Source of the DNA: Gammaproteobacteria bacterium
GTDB taxonomy: Bacteria > Pseudomonadota > Gammaproteobacteria > Steroidobacterales > Steroidobacteraceae
Reading direction: 5' to 3'
Assembly: GCA_012026925.1 (NCBI GenBank)
Contig: VEPJ01000085.1
Location: 1-37,606 of the forward strand
DNA: 37,606 bases
Position numbers and translations under genes: made by a program. The notes under the pieces were generated by a model that ran no database searches, was not told the origin of the DNA, and was given only the letters and a program-made list of their open reading frames with translations. Of this stretch, positions 1 to 10,358 are shown piece after piece. Positions within the stretch are counted from its first letter, which is position 1. The number at the start of each line of letters is the position of its first letter.

Positions 1-404
1 CGAACCAGCGCACCGGGCGCAGGCAGACGTACAGGTCGAGCATCTGGCGCAGCGCGACGTTCAGCGAGCGGATGCCGCCGCCGATCGGCGTGGTGAGCGG
101 GCCCTTGATCGAGACGAGGTATTCGCGGCACGCCTCGACCGTCTCGTCCGGCAGCCAGGTGTTGAACAGGTCGTTCGCCTTCTGGCCCGCGTACACCTCC
201 ATCCAGTGGATCTTGCGCTTGCCGCCGTAGGCCTTGGCGACCGCGGCGTCGAGCACGCGCACCGACGCCCGCCAGATGTCGGGGCCGGTGCCGTCGCCCT
301 CGATGAAGGGGATGATCGGCTGGTCGGGAACCTGCAGGCGGCCGTTGGCGATGGCGATCTTCTGGCCCTGGGCGGGCACGTTCAGCTTGAGCGCGCTTGA
401 CATG
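1..404 (-). CDS. icd: NADP-dependent isocitrate dehydrogenase, N-terminal part (truncated by window edge)
   Basis: Reverse-strand translation from ATG at 404: [78 protein letters not shown]..., a typical Icd N-terminus ([14 protein letters not shown]). Open to window position 1. Confidence 0.95.
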
Positions 405-665
405 TGTCGAGCTCCAGTTATTCGCGGAAACCGGGAAAAATCGGGGGTGAAATCCTAACACACGGCCGCGCCGGCGACCGAGCCGGACGTCCTTCCTGCG
501 CCGCCCGTGCATGGCCCGAGGGTCGCGGCCCGGGCCCTCGACCGTGACGGAATCCTAGGCATTTTCCGTCGCCCGGCCGGCGGTTCCTTGCCACACCGCC
601 GATATCGGGATAGTTTGCCGCGACTGCATCGAGAGGCACGGCCCCTGGACCAGGCATTGCATTGG

Positions 666-1043
666 GTGAGACGGCGTCAGCGCGCCCTGGCACGGGCGAT
701 GCTGGCACTGTTCTGCCTGGCGTGGCTGCAGACCGCCGCCCTGCCGTGCGCCATGGCCCACTCGGGACCGATGCCGACCGGCGCCCAGGCGGAGCATTGC
801 CCGTACTGTCCGCCGGCGGACTCGCCCGCAACGACGTGCCATGACGGCGCCGACTGCGCCTATCCGCACGAGCCGCAGGTGGACGCCCGCGTCGCCGCGT
901 CGCTGTTCGTCGCGATCGCGCCAGTCCAGTTTCTTCCGCCTGCCTTGGCGTCGGCGAGTATGCGGTCGGTGGTGGAGAACGCCGCGCCCGAGCCCGTGCC
1001 CCGGGTTCCTCTCTCGGTCAGTTACTGCCGCTTCATCGAGTAG
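666..1043 (+). CDS. Small Cys/His-containing protein with N-terminal hydrophobic segment (DUF2946/CopL-like candidate), first gene of metal efflux operon
   Basis: ORF in frame of 507..1043. Likely GTG start at 666 (VRRRQRALARAMLALFCLAWLQTAALPCAMAHSGP...) or ATG at 699. Contains HCPYCPP and TCHDGADC motifs. Directly upstream of the OMF gene on the same strand. Confidence 0.6.
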   Translation: MRRRQRALARAMLALFCLAWLQTAALPCAMAHSGPMPTGAQAEHCPYCPPADSPATTCHDGADCAYPHEPQVDARVAASLFVAIAPVQFLPPALASASMRSVVENAAPEPVPRVPLSVSYCRFIE

Positions 1044-1105
1044 AGCCCTTCCCGGTCACGTCCGTCGAGGACGCGTATCCGTCTCGTTCTCCGGGAGGCT
1101 CACAC

Positions 1106-2413
1106 ATGGCACAGGTACGTCCGGCGCCTGCACAAGGCCGGTTGATCGACAGGCTTTCATCCCCGCTGCGAGTGCTCGTGGCCTGCGTCGTGTTCGGCGC
1201 CTGGGCGACCGCCCCGCGTGCGGAGCCAACGCTCTCGCTGGCCGACGCCGCGCGGCTCGCCATCGAGCGCGACGGCGTGCTTCAGCAACTCTCGGCCGAG
1301 GCTGCGGGCATGCGCGAACGGGCCATCGCCGAAGGCCAGCTCATGGACCCGAGGCTCCGGTTCGGCGCCGTCAACGTCCCGACCAACTCGTTCAGCCTCA
1401 CGGCCGAGGACATGACGATGGTCGAGATCGGCGTGACCCAGGAGTTCCCGTCGGGGCGTACCCGCGAACTCTCGCGCAAGCGCATGACCCAGGTCGCTAC
1501 CGCCTCGGAGGCGTCTGCCAGCGACCGGCGTCGCGTGGTGCAGCGGGAGGTGCGGCGCGTGTGGGTCGAACTCGCCTACCTTGCGGCCGCGCGCGAACTG
1601 CTGGCCAGCCAGGAGAGCTGGGTCGAGCAGATGCGCAACGCCGCCCGCGCGCGTTATGCGTCCGGCGAGGGCAAGCAGCTCGAGGTGCTTCAGGCCGGGC
1701 TCGACGTCGCGATGCTGCACGAGCAGCAGCTCGACCTCGACAAGGACGAGACCATGCAGCGCGCGAAGCTCGTCCGCTGGCTGGGCGAGGAGGATGCCGC
1801 GCGTGCCGGGCCTTTCAAGCTGCCGGCCCGCGCAGAGGTCGCGCCGCTTCCCGAACTCGAGGGCCGGCTCGCACAGCATCCCGCGCAACTCGACTACGAA
1901 CGCCGCATCGAGGCGGCGCGGACCGCGGTGGACCTCGCTCGCCAGTCGAACAAGCCCGGCTGGATGCTCGACCTCGGTTACGGCATCCGCGGTGGCCAGA
2001 TGGACGGCAAGGACCGGCCGGACATGCTGACGGCGATGGTCAGCATGGACCTGCCGCTGTTCCGCTCCAATCGCCAGGACCGCGAGATCGCGGCCGCGAG
2101 GGCGGAGGAGCAGGGGCTGCATGAAATGCACGCCGACCACCAGCGCGAGATGCGCGCGATGCTCGACGAGGCGTACGGCGTGGTGCGGCGCATCGGCGAC
2201 CTCGAGCACTTCTACGAGACCGATCTCCTGCCGCTCGCCGACCAGTCGGTGCAGGCGGCGCTGCTCGCCTATCGCAACAATCGCGCGATGGTGGACGAAG
2301 TCGTGGCGGCGCGCCGAACCGCACTCGAGACCAACATGAAGCACCTGCGGTTGTCCGCGGACCGTGCGCAGGCCCAGTACGAAGTGGACTACCTCGTGGG
2401 AGAACAGCCATGA
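1106..2413 (+). CDS. TolC family outer membrane efflux protein (CusC/CzcC-like)
   Basis: 435 aa; N-terminal hydrophobic segment; SLADAARLAIERDGVL, then long helical repeats typical of OMF proteins; followed immediately by RND adaptor and pump genes. Confidence 0.88.
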   Translation: MAQVRPAPAQGRLIDRLSSPLRVLVACVVFGAWATAPRAEPTLSLADAARLAIERDGVLQQLSAEAAGMRERAIAEGQLMDPRLRFGAVNVPTNSFSLTAEDMTMVEIGVTQEFPSGRTRELSRKRMTQVATASEASASDRRRVVQREVRRVWVELAYLAAARELLASQESWVEQMRNAARARYASGEGKQLEVLQAGLDVAMLHEQQLDLDKDETMQRAKLVRWLGEEDAARAGPFKLPARAEVAPLPELEGRLAQHPAQLDYERRIEAARTAVDLARQSNKPGWMLDLGYGIRGGQMDGKDRPDMLTAMVSMDLPLFRSNRQDREIAAARAEEQGLHEMHADHQREMRAMLDEAYGVVRRIGDLEHFYETDLLPLADQSVQAALLAYRNNRAMVDEVVAARRTALETNMKHLRLSADRAQAQYEVDYLVGEQP

Positions 2414-3681
2414 GCGCCGACCGGAAAGTGACGTGTGGGCAGGGAGCGGGCGGCCGCGGGTCTCGCATGGTGGCGGTGGGGCTGGTGCTGCTGGCATCGC
2501 TCTTGGCGGGCTGTTCGAAGCAGCCGACGTCCGAGCCCGCCAGCGTCGCCGCGAAAGCCCGGAAGCCGCTTTACTACCGCAATCCGATGGACCCGGCCCG
2601 CACCTCGCCGGTACCGATGAAGGACGAGATGGGCATGGACTACGTTCCCGTGTACGCCGAGGCGGCGGGGGCCGAAGTCCGGATCTCCCCGACGGTCGTC
2701 AATAACCTCGGTGTGCGCACCGAACCTGCCGTGCTCGGCAGCCTGCCGCGCCGCGCCGATACGGTCGGGTACGTGGGCTTCGACCAGCACAAGGTGCAGC
2801 AGGTGCGCCCGCGGGCCGAAGGCTGGGTCGAAGGCCTCACGGTGCGCAGCATGGGTGAGAGCGTGCGCGCCGGGCAGGTGCTGTTCACCCTCTACTCGCC
2901 GATGCTGGAAAGCGCGCAGCAGGAGTACCTCGATGCGCTCAAGGTCGGCAATCGCGACCTGATCGAGGCATCGAAGGATCGCCTGCGCGCGCTCGGCCTC
3001 GATGCCGGCACCGCCGCCCGGATTGCGAAGACCGGCCGGCCTTCCGGCCGGGTTGCGTACACGGCGCCGATCTCGGGCGTCGTGACCGAGCTCGAACTCA
3101 AGGAGGGGTCGATGGTGACGCCGGAGATGGTTGCGCTGACCATCACGGAACTCGGCAGCCTGTGGGTGATCGCCGAGGTGCCGGAGGCGCAGGCCGGCTG
3201 GGTCGTCGCAGGGACGGCGGCCGAGATGCGCTTCCCGTCATTGCCGGGCGAGCGGGTGACGGGCCACGTCGAGTACGTCTATCCGGAGCTCGACATGGAA
3301 ACCCGGACGCTCGAGGCGAGGATCGTTCTCGACCGCCCGCCGGGGGCGATTCGACCCAACATGCTCGCATCGGTGAGCCTCGTCGGTGCCGGTGGTCCCG
3401 AGATCGTGAACATCCCGCGCAGCGCCCTCATACGCAGCGGCACGGAGGACCGCGTGGTGGTCGCCCTGGGCGAGGGGCGGTTCGAGCCGCGTCGAGTCGT
3501 CGCCGGCGCCGAGAGCGGCGAGCGCGTTGCGATCAGGGAAGGCCTCGCCGCGGGCGAGAACGTCGTCGTCGCGGGGCAGTTCCTGCTCGACTCGGAGGCG
3601 AACCTGCGGGCCGGTCTCGGCCGGCTCGGCAGCGAGTCGCCACCGGCAACGACGAGCCCGCCCAAAGAGGCCCACGACTGA
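2410..3681 (+). CDS. cusB: RND efflux periplasmic adaptor subunit (CusB-like), lipoprotein with heavy-metal-binding N-terminal segment
   Basis: 423 aa; lipobox LLAGC; YYRNPMDPARTSPVPMKDEMGMDYVPVY motif; membrane fusion protein core (VRPRAEGWVEGLTV..., GRVAYTAPISGVVTELELKEGSMV). ATGA overlap with upstream stop. Confidence 0.9.
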   Translation: MSADRKVTCGQGAGGRGSRMVAVGLVLLASLLAGCSKQPTSEPASVAAKARKPLYYRNPMDPARTSPVPMKDEMGMDYVPVYAEAAGAEVRISPTVVNNLGVRTEPAVLGSLPRRADTVGYVGFDQHKVQQVRPRAEGWVEGLTVRSMGESVRAGQVLFTLYSPMLESAQQEYLDALKVGNRDLIEASKDRLRALGLDAGTAARIAKTGRPSGRVAYTAPISGVVTELELKEGSMVTPEMVALTITELGSLWVIAEVPEAQAGWVVAGTAAEMRFPSLPGERVTGHVEYVYPELDMETRTLEARIVLDRPPGAIRPNMLASVSLVGAGGPEIVNIPRSALIRSGTEDRVVVALGEGRFEPRRVVAGAESGERVAIREGLAAGENVVVAGQFLLDSEANLRAGLGRLGSESPPATTSPPKEAHD

Positions 3682-3696
3682 CCGGAGGCGATCCCC

Positions 3697-6600
3697 ATGA
3701 TCAACGCGATCATTCGCGCATCGCTCGAGAACCGGCCGCTCGTGCTGCTGCTCGCGGCGATGCTCACGGCCATCGGCGCCTACTCGTTCGTCAGGACGCC
3801 GGTGGACGCGCTGCCCGACCTCTCGGACGTCCAGGTGATCGTGCGCACGCCGTATCCGGGCCAGGCCCCGCGAGTCGTCGAGGACCAGGTCACCTACCCG
3901 CTCACGACGGCGCTGCTCTCGGTGCCGGGCGCGACGACCGTGCGCGGCTACTCGTTCTACGGCGACTCGTTCGTGAACGTCCTGTTCGCGGATGGCACCG
4001 ACCCGTACTGGGCGCGCTCCCGCGTGCTCGAGTACCTGAGCCAGGCGACCGCGCGGCTGCCCGAAGGCGTGCGACCGGAACTCGGCCCGGACGCCACGGG
4101 CGTCGGCTGGATCTATCAGTACGCGCTCGTGGATCGCACGGGAAAGCACGACCTCGCCGAGTTGCGCTCGATCCAGGACTGGTTCCTCAAGTTCGAGCTG
4201 CAGGCGCTCGACGGCGTGGCCGAAGTCGCGACCGTCGGCGGCATGGTGAAGCAGTACCAGGTGGTCGTGGACCCGCTGCGGCTGCGCGGCTACGGGCTGT
4301 CGCTCATGATGATCGAGCAGGCGATCCGCGCAGGCAACCGGGAAGCGGGCGGCTCGGTCGTCGAGATGGCCGAAGCCGAGTACATGGTCCGCGCGACGGG
4401 CTACGTGAAGAGCATCGAGGACCTCGAGCGGATCCCGGTCATGTCCACGAAGCAGGGGACGCCCGTGCTGCTGCGCGACGTCGCCGAAGTGCGCCTCGGA
4501 CCCGAGATGCGCCGCGGCATCGGCGAACTCGACGGGCAGGGCGAGGCCGTCGGCGGCGTGATCGTCATGCGCAACGGCGACAACGCCCGCGCGACGATCG
4601 AGCGCGTCAAGGCGAAGCTCGACGAACTCGAGGCCGGCCTGCCGCAGGGCGTCGAGATCGTCACGACCTACGACCGCTCCGCGCTGATCCAGCGTGCCGT
4701 GGACAACCTGAAGCTGAAGCTCGTCGACGAATTCATCGTCGTCGCGCTCGTCTGCTTCGTGTTCCTCAACCACCTGCGCTCGGCCCTGATCGTGGTGATC
4801 GTGACGCCGATCGCGGTGCTCGCCGCCTTCATCGTCATGCACCTGCAGGGCATCAACGCGAACATCATGTCGCTCGGCGGCATCGCGATTGCGATCGGCA
4901 CCCTCGTGGACGCCGCGGTCGTCATGATCGAGAACGTGCACAGGAAGCTCGAGCACGCCGCGGCCGAGGGCTTCGACCGCATGCGGGCGGTCTACGACGG
5001 CTGCCGCGAGGTGGGGTCATCGCTCTTCTTCTCGCTGATGATCGTGGCGCTGTCCTTCCTGCCGGTATTCACGCTCGAGGCCCAGGAAGGGCGGCTCTTC
5101 GCGCCGCTCGCCTATACGAAGACGTACTCGATGGTGTGGGCGTCGTTCCTGTCCATCACGCTGGTGCCGGTGCTGATCTTCTGGCTCGTGCGCGGCACGA
5201 TCCGGCCCGAGTCGGCGAACCCCGTCAACCGCGCCGCCACGGCCGCTTACCGGCCGTTCCTCGAACTCGCGCTGCGGGCGCCCTGGGCGGTGACCCTCGT
5301 CGCCACGGTGCTGGTCCTCGCGACCCTGTGGCCGGCGTCCCGGCTCGGCACGGAGTTCATGCCCGAGCTCGACGAAGGCGACTTCCTCTACATGCCGACC
5401 ACGCTGCCGGGGCTCTCCACGGACGCGGCGCGGGCGCTGCTGCAGCAGACGGACAAGCTCATTCGCACGGTGCCCGAGGTCGAGCACGTGTTCGGCAAGG
5501 CAGGCCGGGCCGAGACGGCGACCGACCCGGCGCCGATCGAGATGTTCGAGACCACGATCAAGCTGAAGCCGCGCAGCGAGTGGCGGCCCGGCATGACCCC
5601 GCAGAAGCTCAAGGCGGAGCTCGATGCGGCAGTGAAGTTCCCGGGCCTGTCGAACGCCTGGGGCTACCCGATCAAGACGCGCATCGACATGCTCGCCACG
5701 GGCATCCGCACGCCGGTCGGCATCAAGATCATGGGACCCGACCTCGCGACGATCCAGCGCCTCGGACGCGAGATCGAGGACATCCTGCGGCCGGTGCCTG
5801 GCACCACCTCCGTCTATGCGGAACGGACCGCGACCGGGCGCTACATCGACGTGGACATCGACCGCGTCGCGGCCGCGCGCTACGGGCTCAACGTCAAGGA
5901 CGTGCAGGACGTCGTCGGCAGCGCGGTCGGCGGCATGACGGTGAGTTATACCGTCGAGGGGCTCGAGCGCTACCCGATCAACCTGCGCTACCCGCAGGAT
6001 TTCCGCGACTCGCTGGAGAAGCTGCGGGCACTGCCGCTCGTTACGCCGACCGGTGCGAACGTGACGCTGGCGGACGTCGCGCGCGTCGAGGTCGCCAACG
6101 GACCCGCGATGATCCGGAGCGAGAACGCCCGTCCGTCGGGCTGGGTGTTCGTGGACATCCAGGGCCGGGACCTCGGCGGGTACGTGCACGAAGCCAGGCA
6201 GAAGATCGCGGCCGACCTCAAGCTGCCGCCGGGCTACAGCCTCGGATGGTCGGGGCAGTACGAGTACCTGGAGCGCGCCGTCGAGCGGCTCAAGGTCGTC
6301 ATGCCGCTGACGCTCGGGATCATAGTCCTGCTGCTGTACCTCAATTTCCGCAACGCACGCGACGTGCTGCTGATCCTCGGCGCCCTGCCGTTCGCGCTCG
6401 TGGGTGGCGTGTGGCTGCTGTACCTGCTCGGCTACGAACTTTCGATCGCCGCCGCGGTCGGATTCATTGCGCTCGCCGGGGTGGCGGCCGAGACCGGCGT
6501 CGTCATGGTGATGTACCTCGACCACGCCTGGGCGGAACGGCAGCGCCGCGCCGAGGCCGAAGGACGCGCGCCGACCCGCGAGGAGCTGACGGCGTCCATC

Positions 6601-6828
6601 GTCGAAGGCGCGCTGCTGCGGCTCCGTCCGAAGCTCATGACCGTGATCACGATCATCGTCGGCTTGTTGCCCATCATGTGGGGCACGGGCACCGGTTCGG
6701 AGGTCATGCGGCGCATCGCGGCGCCGATGGTGGGCGGCATGGTGTCGGCGACCGTCCTGACGCTCGTCATCATCCCCTCCCTTTACCTCATCGTGAACGG
6801 ATGGCGGTTGCGGCGGGCGGTAAACTAG
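3697..6828 (+). CDS. cusA: CusA/CzcA family heavy-metal efflux RND transporter (Cu/Ag type)
   Basis: 1043 aa; [87 protein letters not shown]; strongly CusA-like with Met-containing pore segments. Confidence 0.95.
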   Translation: MINAIIRASLENRPLVLLLAAMLTAIGAYSFVRTPVDALPDLSDVQVIVRTPYPGQAPRVVEDQVTYPLTTALLSVPGATTVRGYSFYGDSFVNVLFADGTDPYWARSRVLEYLSQATARLPEGVRPELGPDATGVGWIYQYALVDRTGKHDLAELRSIQDWFLKFELQALDGVAEVATVGGMVKQYQVVVDPLRLRGYGLSLMMIEQAIRAGNREAGGSVVEMAEAEYMVRATGYVKSIEDLERIPVMSTKQGTPVLLRDVAEVRLGPEMRRGIGELDGQGEAVGGVIVMRNGDNARATIERVKAKLDELEAGLPQGVEIVTTYDRSALIQRAVDNLKLKLVDEFIVVALVCFVFLNHLRSALIVVIVTPIAVLAAFIVMHLQGINANIMSLGGIAIAIGTLVDAAVVMIENVHRKLEHAAAEGFDRMRAVYDGCREVGSSLFFSLMIVALSFLPVFTLEAQEGRLFAPLAYTKTYSMVWASFLSITLVPVLIFWLVRGTIRPESANPVNRAATAAYRPFLELALRAPWAVTLVATVLVLATLWPASRLGTEFMPELDEGDFLYMPTTLPGLSTDAARALLQQTDKLIRTVPEVEHVFGKAGRAETATDPAPIEMFETTIKLKPRSEWRPGMTPQKLKAELDAAVKFPGLSNAWGYPIKTRIDMLATGIRTPVGIKIMGPDLATIQRLGREIEDILRPVPGTTSVYAERTATGRYIDVDIDRVAAARYGLNVKDVQDVVGSAVGGMTVSYTVEGLERYPINLRYPQDFRDSLEKLRALPLVTPTGANVTLADVARVEVANGPAMIRSENARPSGWVFVDIQGRDLGGYVHEARQKIAADLKLPPGYSLGWSGQYEYLERAVERLKVVMPLTLGIIVLLLYLNFRNARDVLLILGALPFALVGGVWLLYLLGYELSIAAAVGFIALAGVAAETGVVMVMYLDHAWAERQRRAEAEGRAPTREELTASIVEGALLRLRPKLMTVITIIVGLLPIMWGTGTGSEVMRRIAAPMVGGMVSATVLTLVIIPSLYLIVNGWRLRRAVN

Positions 6829-6832
6829 CGCC

Positions 6833-9196
6833 ATGGACGACTCGAACACACACGCCAGCAGCTGTTGTCACCCGGAGCCGAAGGCGGCCCCGCCGCCGGC
6901 GCCCGTGCACGATTGCTGTCACGGCGCCGTCAAAGCGGTGCCCGTCACCGGGCCTGCCCAGGACTGCTGTCATGCCGCCGCCACGCCGCCGGCGGCACCC
7001 GCGCCAGAACACGAGTGCTGTCATGCAGCCGGGGCAGCTGTGCACGCCGCTCCGCTGGCTCGGGTGTTGCGGCCGGGCGAGGCGCTCTACGTCTGCCCCA
7101 TGTGCCCGGGTGTCGAAAGCCCGGAGCCGGGCGCCTGCCCGAAGTGCGGCATGGCACTCGAGCCGGCGGTGCCGGTGATTGCGCAGGGCGAGGATCCCGA
7201 ACTCCGCGACATGCGCCGCCGCTTCGTCGTGTCGCTGGCGCTCACGATTCCCCTGTTCCTGCTGTCGATGGCAGGCATGGCGGGGTGGCTGCCGCCCGGC
7301 CTCGGTGGGAGCGCGTCGGCCTGGCTGCAGTTGCTGCTCGCAACGCCCGTGGTGCTGTGGTGCGGCTGGCCGCTGCTCGAGCGCGGGGCCCGCTCGATCG
7401 CGACCCGCAACCTCAACATGTTCACTCTGATCGGTCTTGGCGTCGCCGTTGCGTACGGATACAGCGTCGTTGCGACGCTCGCGCCGCAGGCCGTGCCGCA
7501 TGCATTCCGGCACGGCGGGCAGGCCGCGCTCTATTTCGAGTCCGCGGCCATGATCGTCACCCTGGTGCTGCTCGGGCAGGTGCTCGAGCTGCGGGCGCGC
7601 GGGAGGACCGGTGCCGCGCTGCGTGCATTGCTGGATCTCGCGCCGAAGACGGCGCAGCGCATCGGGCCCGACGGCCAGGAGCGCGAGGTGCCGCTGGCGG
7701 ACATCCGGGTCGGCGACCAGCTTCGCGTGCGGCCGGGCGAGAAGATCCCGGTCGACGGCATCGTCGTCGAAGGGCGCGGTGCGGTGGACGAGTCGATGGT
7801 CACCGGCGAGTCCATCCCGGTCGACAAGGCCGCCGGAGCCGCGCTGATCGGCGGAACGCTGAACGGGCCGGCGTCGCTCGTGATGCGCGCCGAACGAGTC
7901 GGGTCCGACACCGTCCTGGCCCGCATCGTGCAGACGGTGGCCGAGGCGCAACGCAGCCGCGCCCCGGTGCAGGCGCTTGCCGACCGCGTGTCCGCCTGGT
8001 TCGTGCCGGCGGTCGTACTGGTCGCGGTAGTGGCCGCGATCGTGTGGGCTCTCGTCGGTCCCGAGCCGCGGCTCGCCAACGCGTTGCTCGTGGCCGTGAG
8101 CACGCTCATCGTCGCATGCCCTTGCGCGCTCGGCCTCGCGACGCCGATGTCCATGACCGTCGCGATGGGTCGCGGTGCTCAGGCCGGCGTGCTGTTCAGG
8201 AGCGCGGAGTCCCTGGAGCGACTCGAGGAAATCGACACGCTCGTGCTCGACAAGACCGGCACCCTGACCGCCGGGCGTCCCGAGGTCGTGAGTGTCGTCC
8301 CGGTGGACGAGATTGCGGAGGCCGAGCTGCTGCGTTTCGCGGCCAGCCTCGAGCAGGCGAGCGAGCATCCGATCGCGGCGGCCGTCGTGCGCTTCGCGCA
8401 GTCCCGCGGGCTCCGGCTCGGTCGCAGCTACGGCTTCAAGGCCACACCGGGCGCCGGGGCAACCGGCGTCGTGCAACTGCGCAACATGGCCGTGGGCAAT
8501 GCGCGGCTCATGGCGGAGGCGGGCGTGGACGTGGGTTCGCTCGAGCCCGAAGCCGATCGCCTGCGAGCGCTCGGGCAGACGACGGTGTTCGTCGCCATGG
8601 ACAGGGTCCCGATCGGCGTGCTCGGCATTGCCGACCCGCTCAAGCCCGACGCCTGGGACGCGGTTCAGGAGTTCAAGCGCGAGGGACTGCGGGTCGTCCT
8701 GCTGTCGGGAGATCACGAAGCCTCGGTCCGGGCCGTCGCCCAGCAGCTCGGCATAGACGAAGTGCACGCGGGCGTGCTGCCGGACGAGAAGGCCGCAGTG
8801 ATCCGCCGGCTGCGCAGCGAAGGTCGCAAGGTAGCGATGGCCGGGGACGGCATCAACGACGCGCCGGCGCTCGCGGAGGCCGACGTCGGCATCGCGATGG
8901 GAGCGGGTGCGGACATCGCCAAGCAGACGGCCGGCGTGACGCTCATGAGCGGCGACCTGCGCGCGATCGGCCGTGCCATGCGGCTGAGCGAAGCCACGAT
9001 GTCGAACATCCGGCAGAACCTGCTGTTCGCGTTCGGCTACAACTCGCTCGGCGTGCCGGTCGCCGCCGGCGTCCTCTTCCCGCTCACCGGCATGCTGCTG
9101 GCGCCCGCGGTGGCGGCGGCGGCCATGTCGTTCAGCTCGGTGAGCGTGATCACGAACGCGCTGCGACTGCGCCGCGTCCCGCTCGCGGGCTCCTGA
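6833..9196 (+). CDS. copA: Copper-translocating P-type ATPase with N-terminal CCH repeat region and CPMC...CPKCGM heavy-metal-binding domain
   Basis: 787 aa; [10 protein letters not shown] transport motif, DKTGTLT phosphorylation site, [21 protein letters not shown]-terminal [20 protein letters not shown]-terminus has four CCH motifs then [26 protein letters not shown]. Confidence 0.95.
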   Translation: MDDSNTHASSCCHPEPKAAPPPAPVHDCCHGAVKAVPVTGPAQDCCHAAATPPAAPAPEHECCHAAGAAVHAAPLARVLRPGEALYVCPMCPGVESPEPGACPKCGMALEPAVPVIAQGEDPELRDMRRRFVVSLALTIPLFLLSMAGMAGWLPPGLGGSASAWLQLLLATPVVLWCGWPLLERGARSIATRNLNMFTLIGLGVAVAYGYSVVATLAPQAVPHAFRHGGQAALYFESAAMIVTLVLLGQVLELRARGRTGAALRALLDLAPKTAQRIGPDGQEREVPLADIRVGDQLRVRPGEKIPVDGIVVEGRGAVDESMVTGESIPVDKAAGAALIGGTLNGPASLVMRAERVGSDTVLARIVQTVAEAQRSRAPVQALADRVSAWFVPAVVLVAVVAAIVWALVGPEPRLANALLVAVSTLIVACPCALGLATPMSMTVAMGRGAQAGVLFRSAESLERLEEIDTLVLDKTGTLTAGRPEVVSVVPVDEIAEAELLRFAASLEQASEHPIAAAVVRFAQSRGLRLGRSYGFKATPGAGATGVVQLRNMAVGNARLMAEAGVDVGSLEPEADRLRALGQTTVFVAMDRVPIGVLGIADPLKPDAWDAVQEFKREGLRVVLLSGDHEASVRAVAQQLGIDEVHAGVLPDEKAAVIRRLRSEGRKVAMAGDGINDAPALAEADVGIAMGAGADIAKQTAGVTLMSGDLRAIGRAMRLSEATMSNIRQNLLFAFGYNSLGVPVAAGVLFPLTGMLLAPAVAAAAMSFSSVSVITNALRLRRVPLAGS
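6863..7024 (+). repeat. In-frame 51-nt/17-aa-period repeat encoding CCH motifs (4 copies) in copA
   Basis: CCH codons start at 6863, 6914, 6965 and 7016, exactly 51 nt apart. Spacers are Ala/Pro-rich and not conserved in sequence. Confidence 0.9.
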
Positions 9197-9212
9197 CCAA
9201 CGCAGGCAAACG

Positions 9213-10340
9213 ATGACCCGCACATTCTCGACGGATCCCCGCCGCGACGGCTATCGCATGCCGGGCGAGTTCGAGCCGCACGACGGCTGCTGGATGCTCT
9301 GGCCTGAGCGGCCCGACAACTGGCGACTCGGCGGCAAGCCCGCGCAGCAGGCATTCGTGGCCGTGGCGACGGCAATCTCGGCGAGCGAGCCCGTCTCGGT
9401 CGGCGTGTCGGCCGGCCAGTTCGCGAATGCGCGGCGCCTGCTGCCGGCGTCCGTGCGGGTGGTCGAAATCTCGAGCAACGACGCGTGGATGCGCGACGTC
9501 GGGCCGACATTCGTCGTCGACGACCGGGGCGGTGTCCGCGGCGTGGACTGGCAGTTCAACGCGTGGGGCGGGCTCGACGGCGGACTCTACTTCCCCTGGG
9601 AGAAGGACGACGCCGTCGCGCAGAAGGTGCTCGAGATCGAGGGTCGCGACCGGTACCGCGCGCCGTTCGTGCTCGAGGGCGGGGCCATCCACGTGGACGG
9701 GCAGGGGACGCTGATCACCACCGAGGAGTGCCTGCTCAACCGCAACCGCAATCCGCACCTCACGCGCAACGACATCGAGCGGCTGTTGCAGCGGTACCTC
9801 GGCGTCGAGGTCGTCTTGTGGCTCGGGCGGGGCGTGTATCGCGACGAGACCGACGGCCACGTGGACAACCTGTGCGCGTACGTGCGCCCGGGCGAGGTCG
9901 TGCTCACCTGGACCGACGACCCGCGCGATCCGCAGTACGAGATCTCGCGCGATGCCTGCGAGCGCCTGATGCAGGCGCGCGATGCGCGCGGTCGTCGCTT
10001 CAAGGTGCACAAGCTGATCCAGCCGGGGCCGCTCCGGATGACGAAGAGCGAGGCGGAGGGCGTGGATTCAGCCGAAGGTACTGCGCCGCGCGAAGCGGGC
10101 GCACGACTCGCGGGTTCGTACGTCAATTTCTACATCGGGACGCGCCGGGTCGTCGTGCCGCTGCTCGACGCGAAGCGGGACGGGCCCGCGCTGCGCAAGA
10201 TCAGTTCGCTCTTTCCGGGCCGCGAGGTCGTCGGCGTGCCGGGCCGGGAGATTCTGCTGGGGGGAGGCAACATCCATTGCATCACGCAGCAGGTGCCTTC
10301 CGGGAGGCGGCGGGCGCGCAGGGCGGAGCCTGCGCGGTAA
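9213..10340 (+). CDS. aguA: Agmatine deiminase
   Basis: 375 aa; [85 protein letters not shown] (catalytic Cys). Confidence 0.95.
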   Translation: MTRTFSTDPRRDGYRMPGEFEPHDGCWMLWPERPDNWRLGGKPAQQAFVAVATAISASEPVSVGVSAGQFANARRLLPASVRVVEISSNDAWMRDVGPTFVVDDRGGVRGVDWQFNAWGGLDGGLYFPWEKDDAVAQKVLEIEGRDRYRAPFVLEGGAIHVDGQGTLITTEECLLNRNRNPHLTRNDIERLLQRYLGVEVVLWLGRGVYRDETDGHVDNLCAYVRPGEVVLTWTDDPRDPQYEISRDACERLMQARDARGRRFKVHKLIQPGPLRMTKSEAEGVDSAEGTAPREAGARLAGSYVNFYIGTRRVVVPLLDAKRDGPALRKISSLFPGREVVGVPGREILLGGGNIHCITQQVPSGRRRARRAEPAR

Positions 10341-10358
10341 GCCGGAAGAGCCGACTCC

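Noticed and set aside
405-665. Possible CueR/CopR operator upstream of the efflux operon
   Set aside because: Only a short CCGATATCGG palindrome (599-608) was seen; no convincing ACCTTCC-type dyad with proper spacing.
2560-2660. YYRNPMDPARTSPVPMKDEMGMDYVPVY segment in the CusB-like adaptor as a novel metal-binding domain
   Set aside because: A common N-terminal feature of CusB-type adaptors; not unusual.
3162-7178. 1338-aa plus-strand ORF overlapping cusB/cusA/copA, and other very long alternative-frame ORFs (e.g. 31939..35553 -, 6788..9223 -, 5017..6849 -)
   Set aside because: High-GC codon-bias artefacts: Arg/Ala/Pro/His-rich translations with no family motifs, lying over well-supported genes in another frame.
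9213-10340. Agmatine deiminase next to the copper operon as a functional link
   Set aside because: No N-carbamoylputrescine amidohydrolase or polyamine genes nearby, and no metal-related feature; adjacency alone is insufficient.
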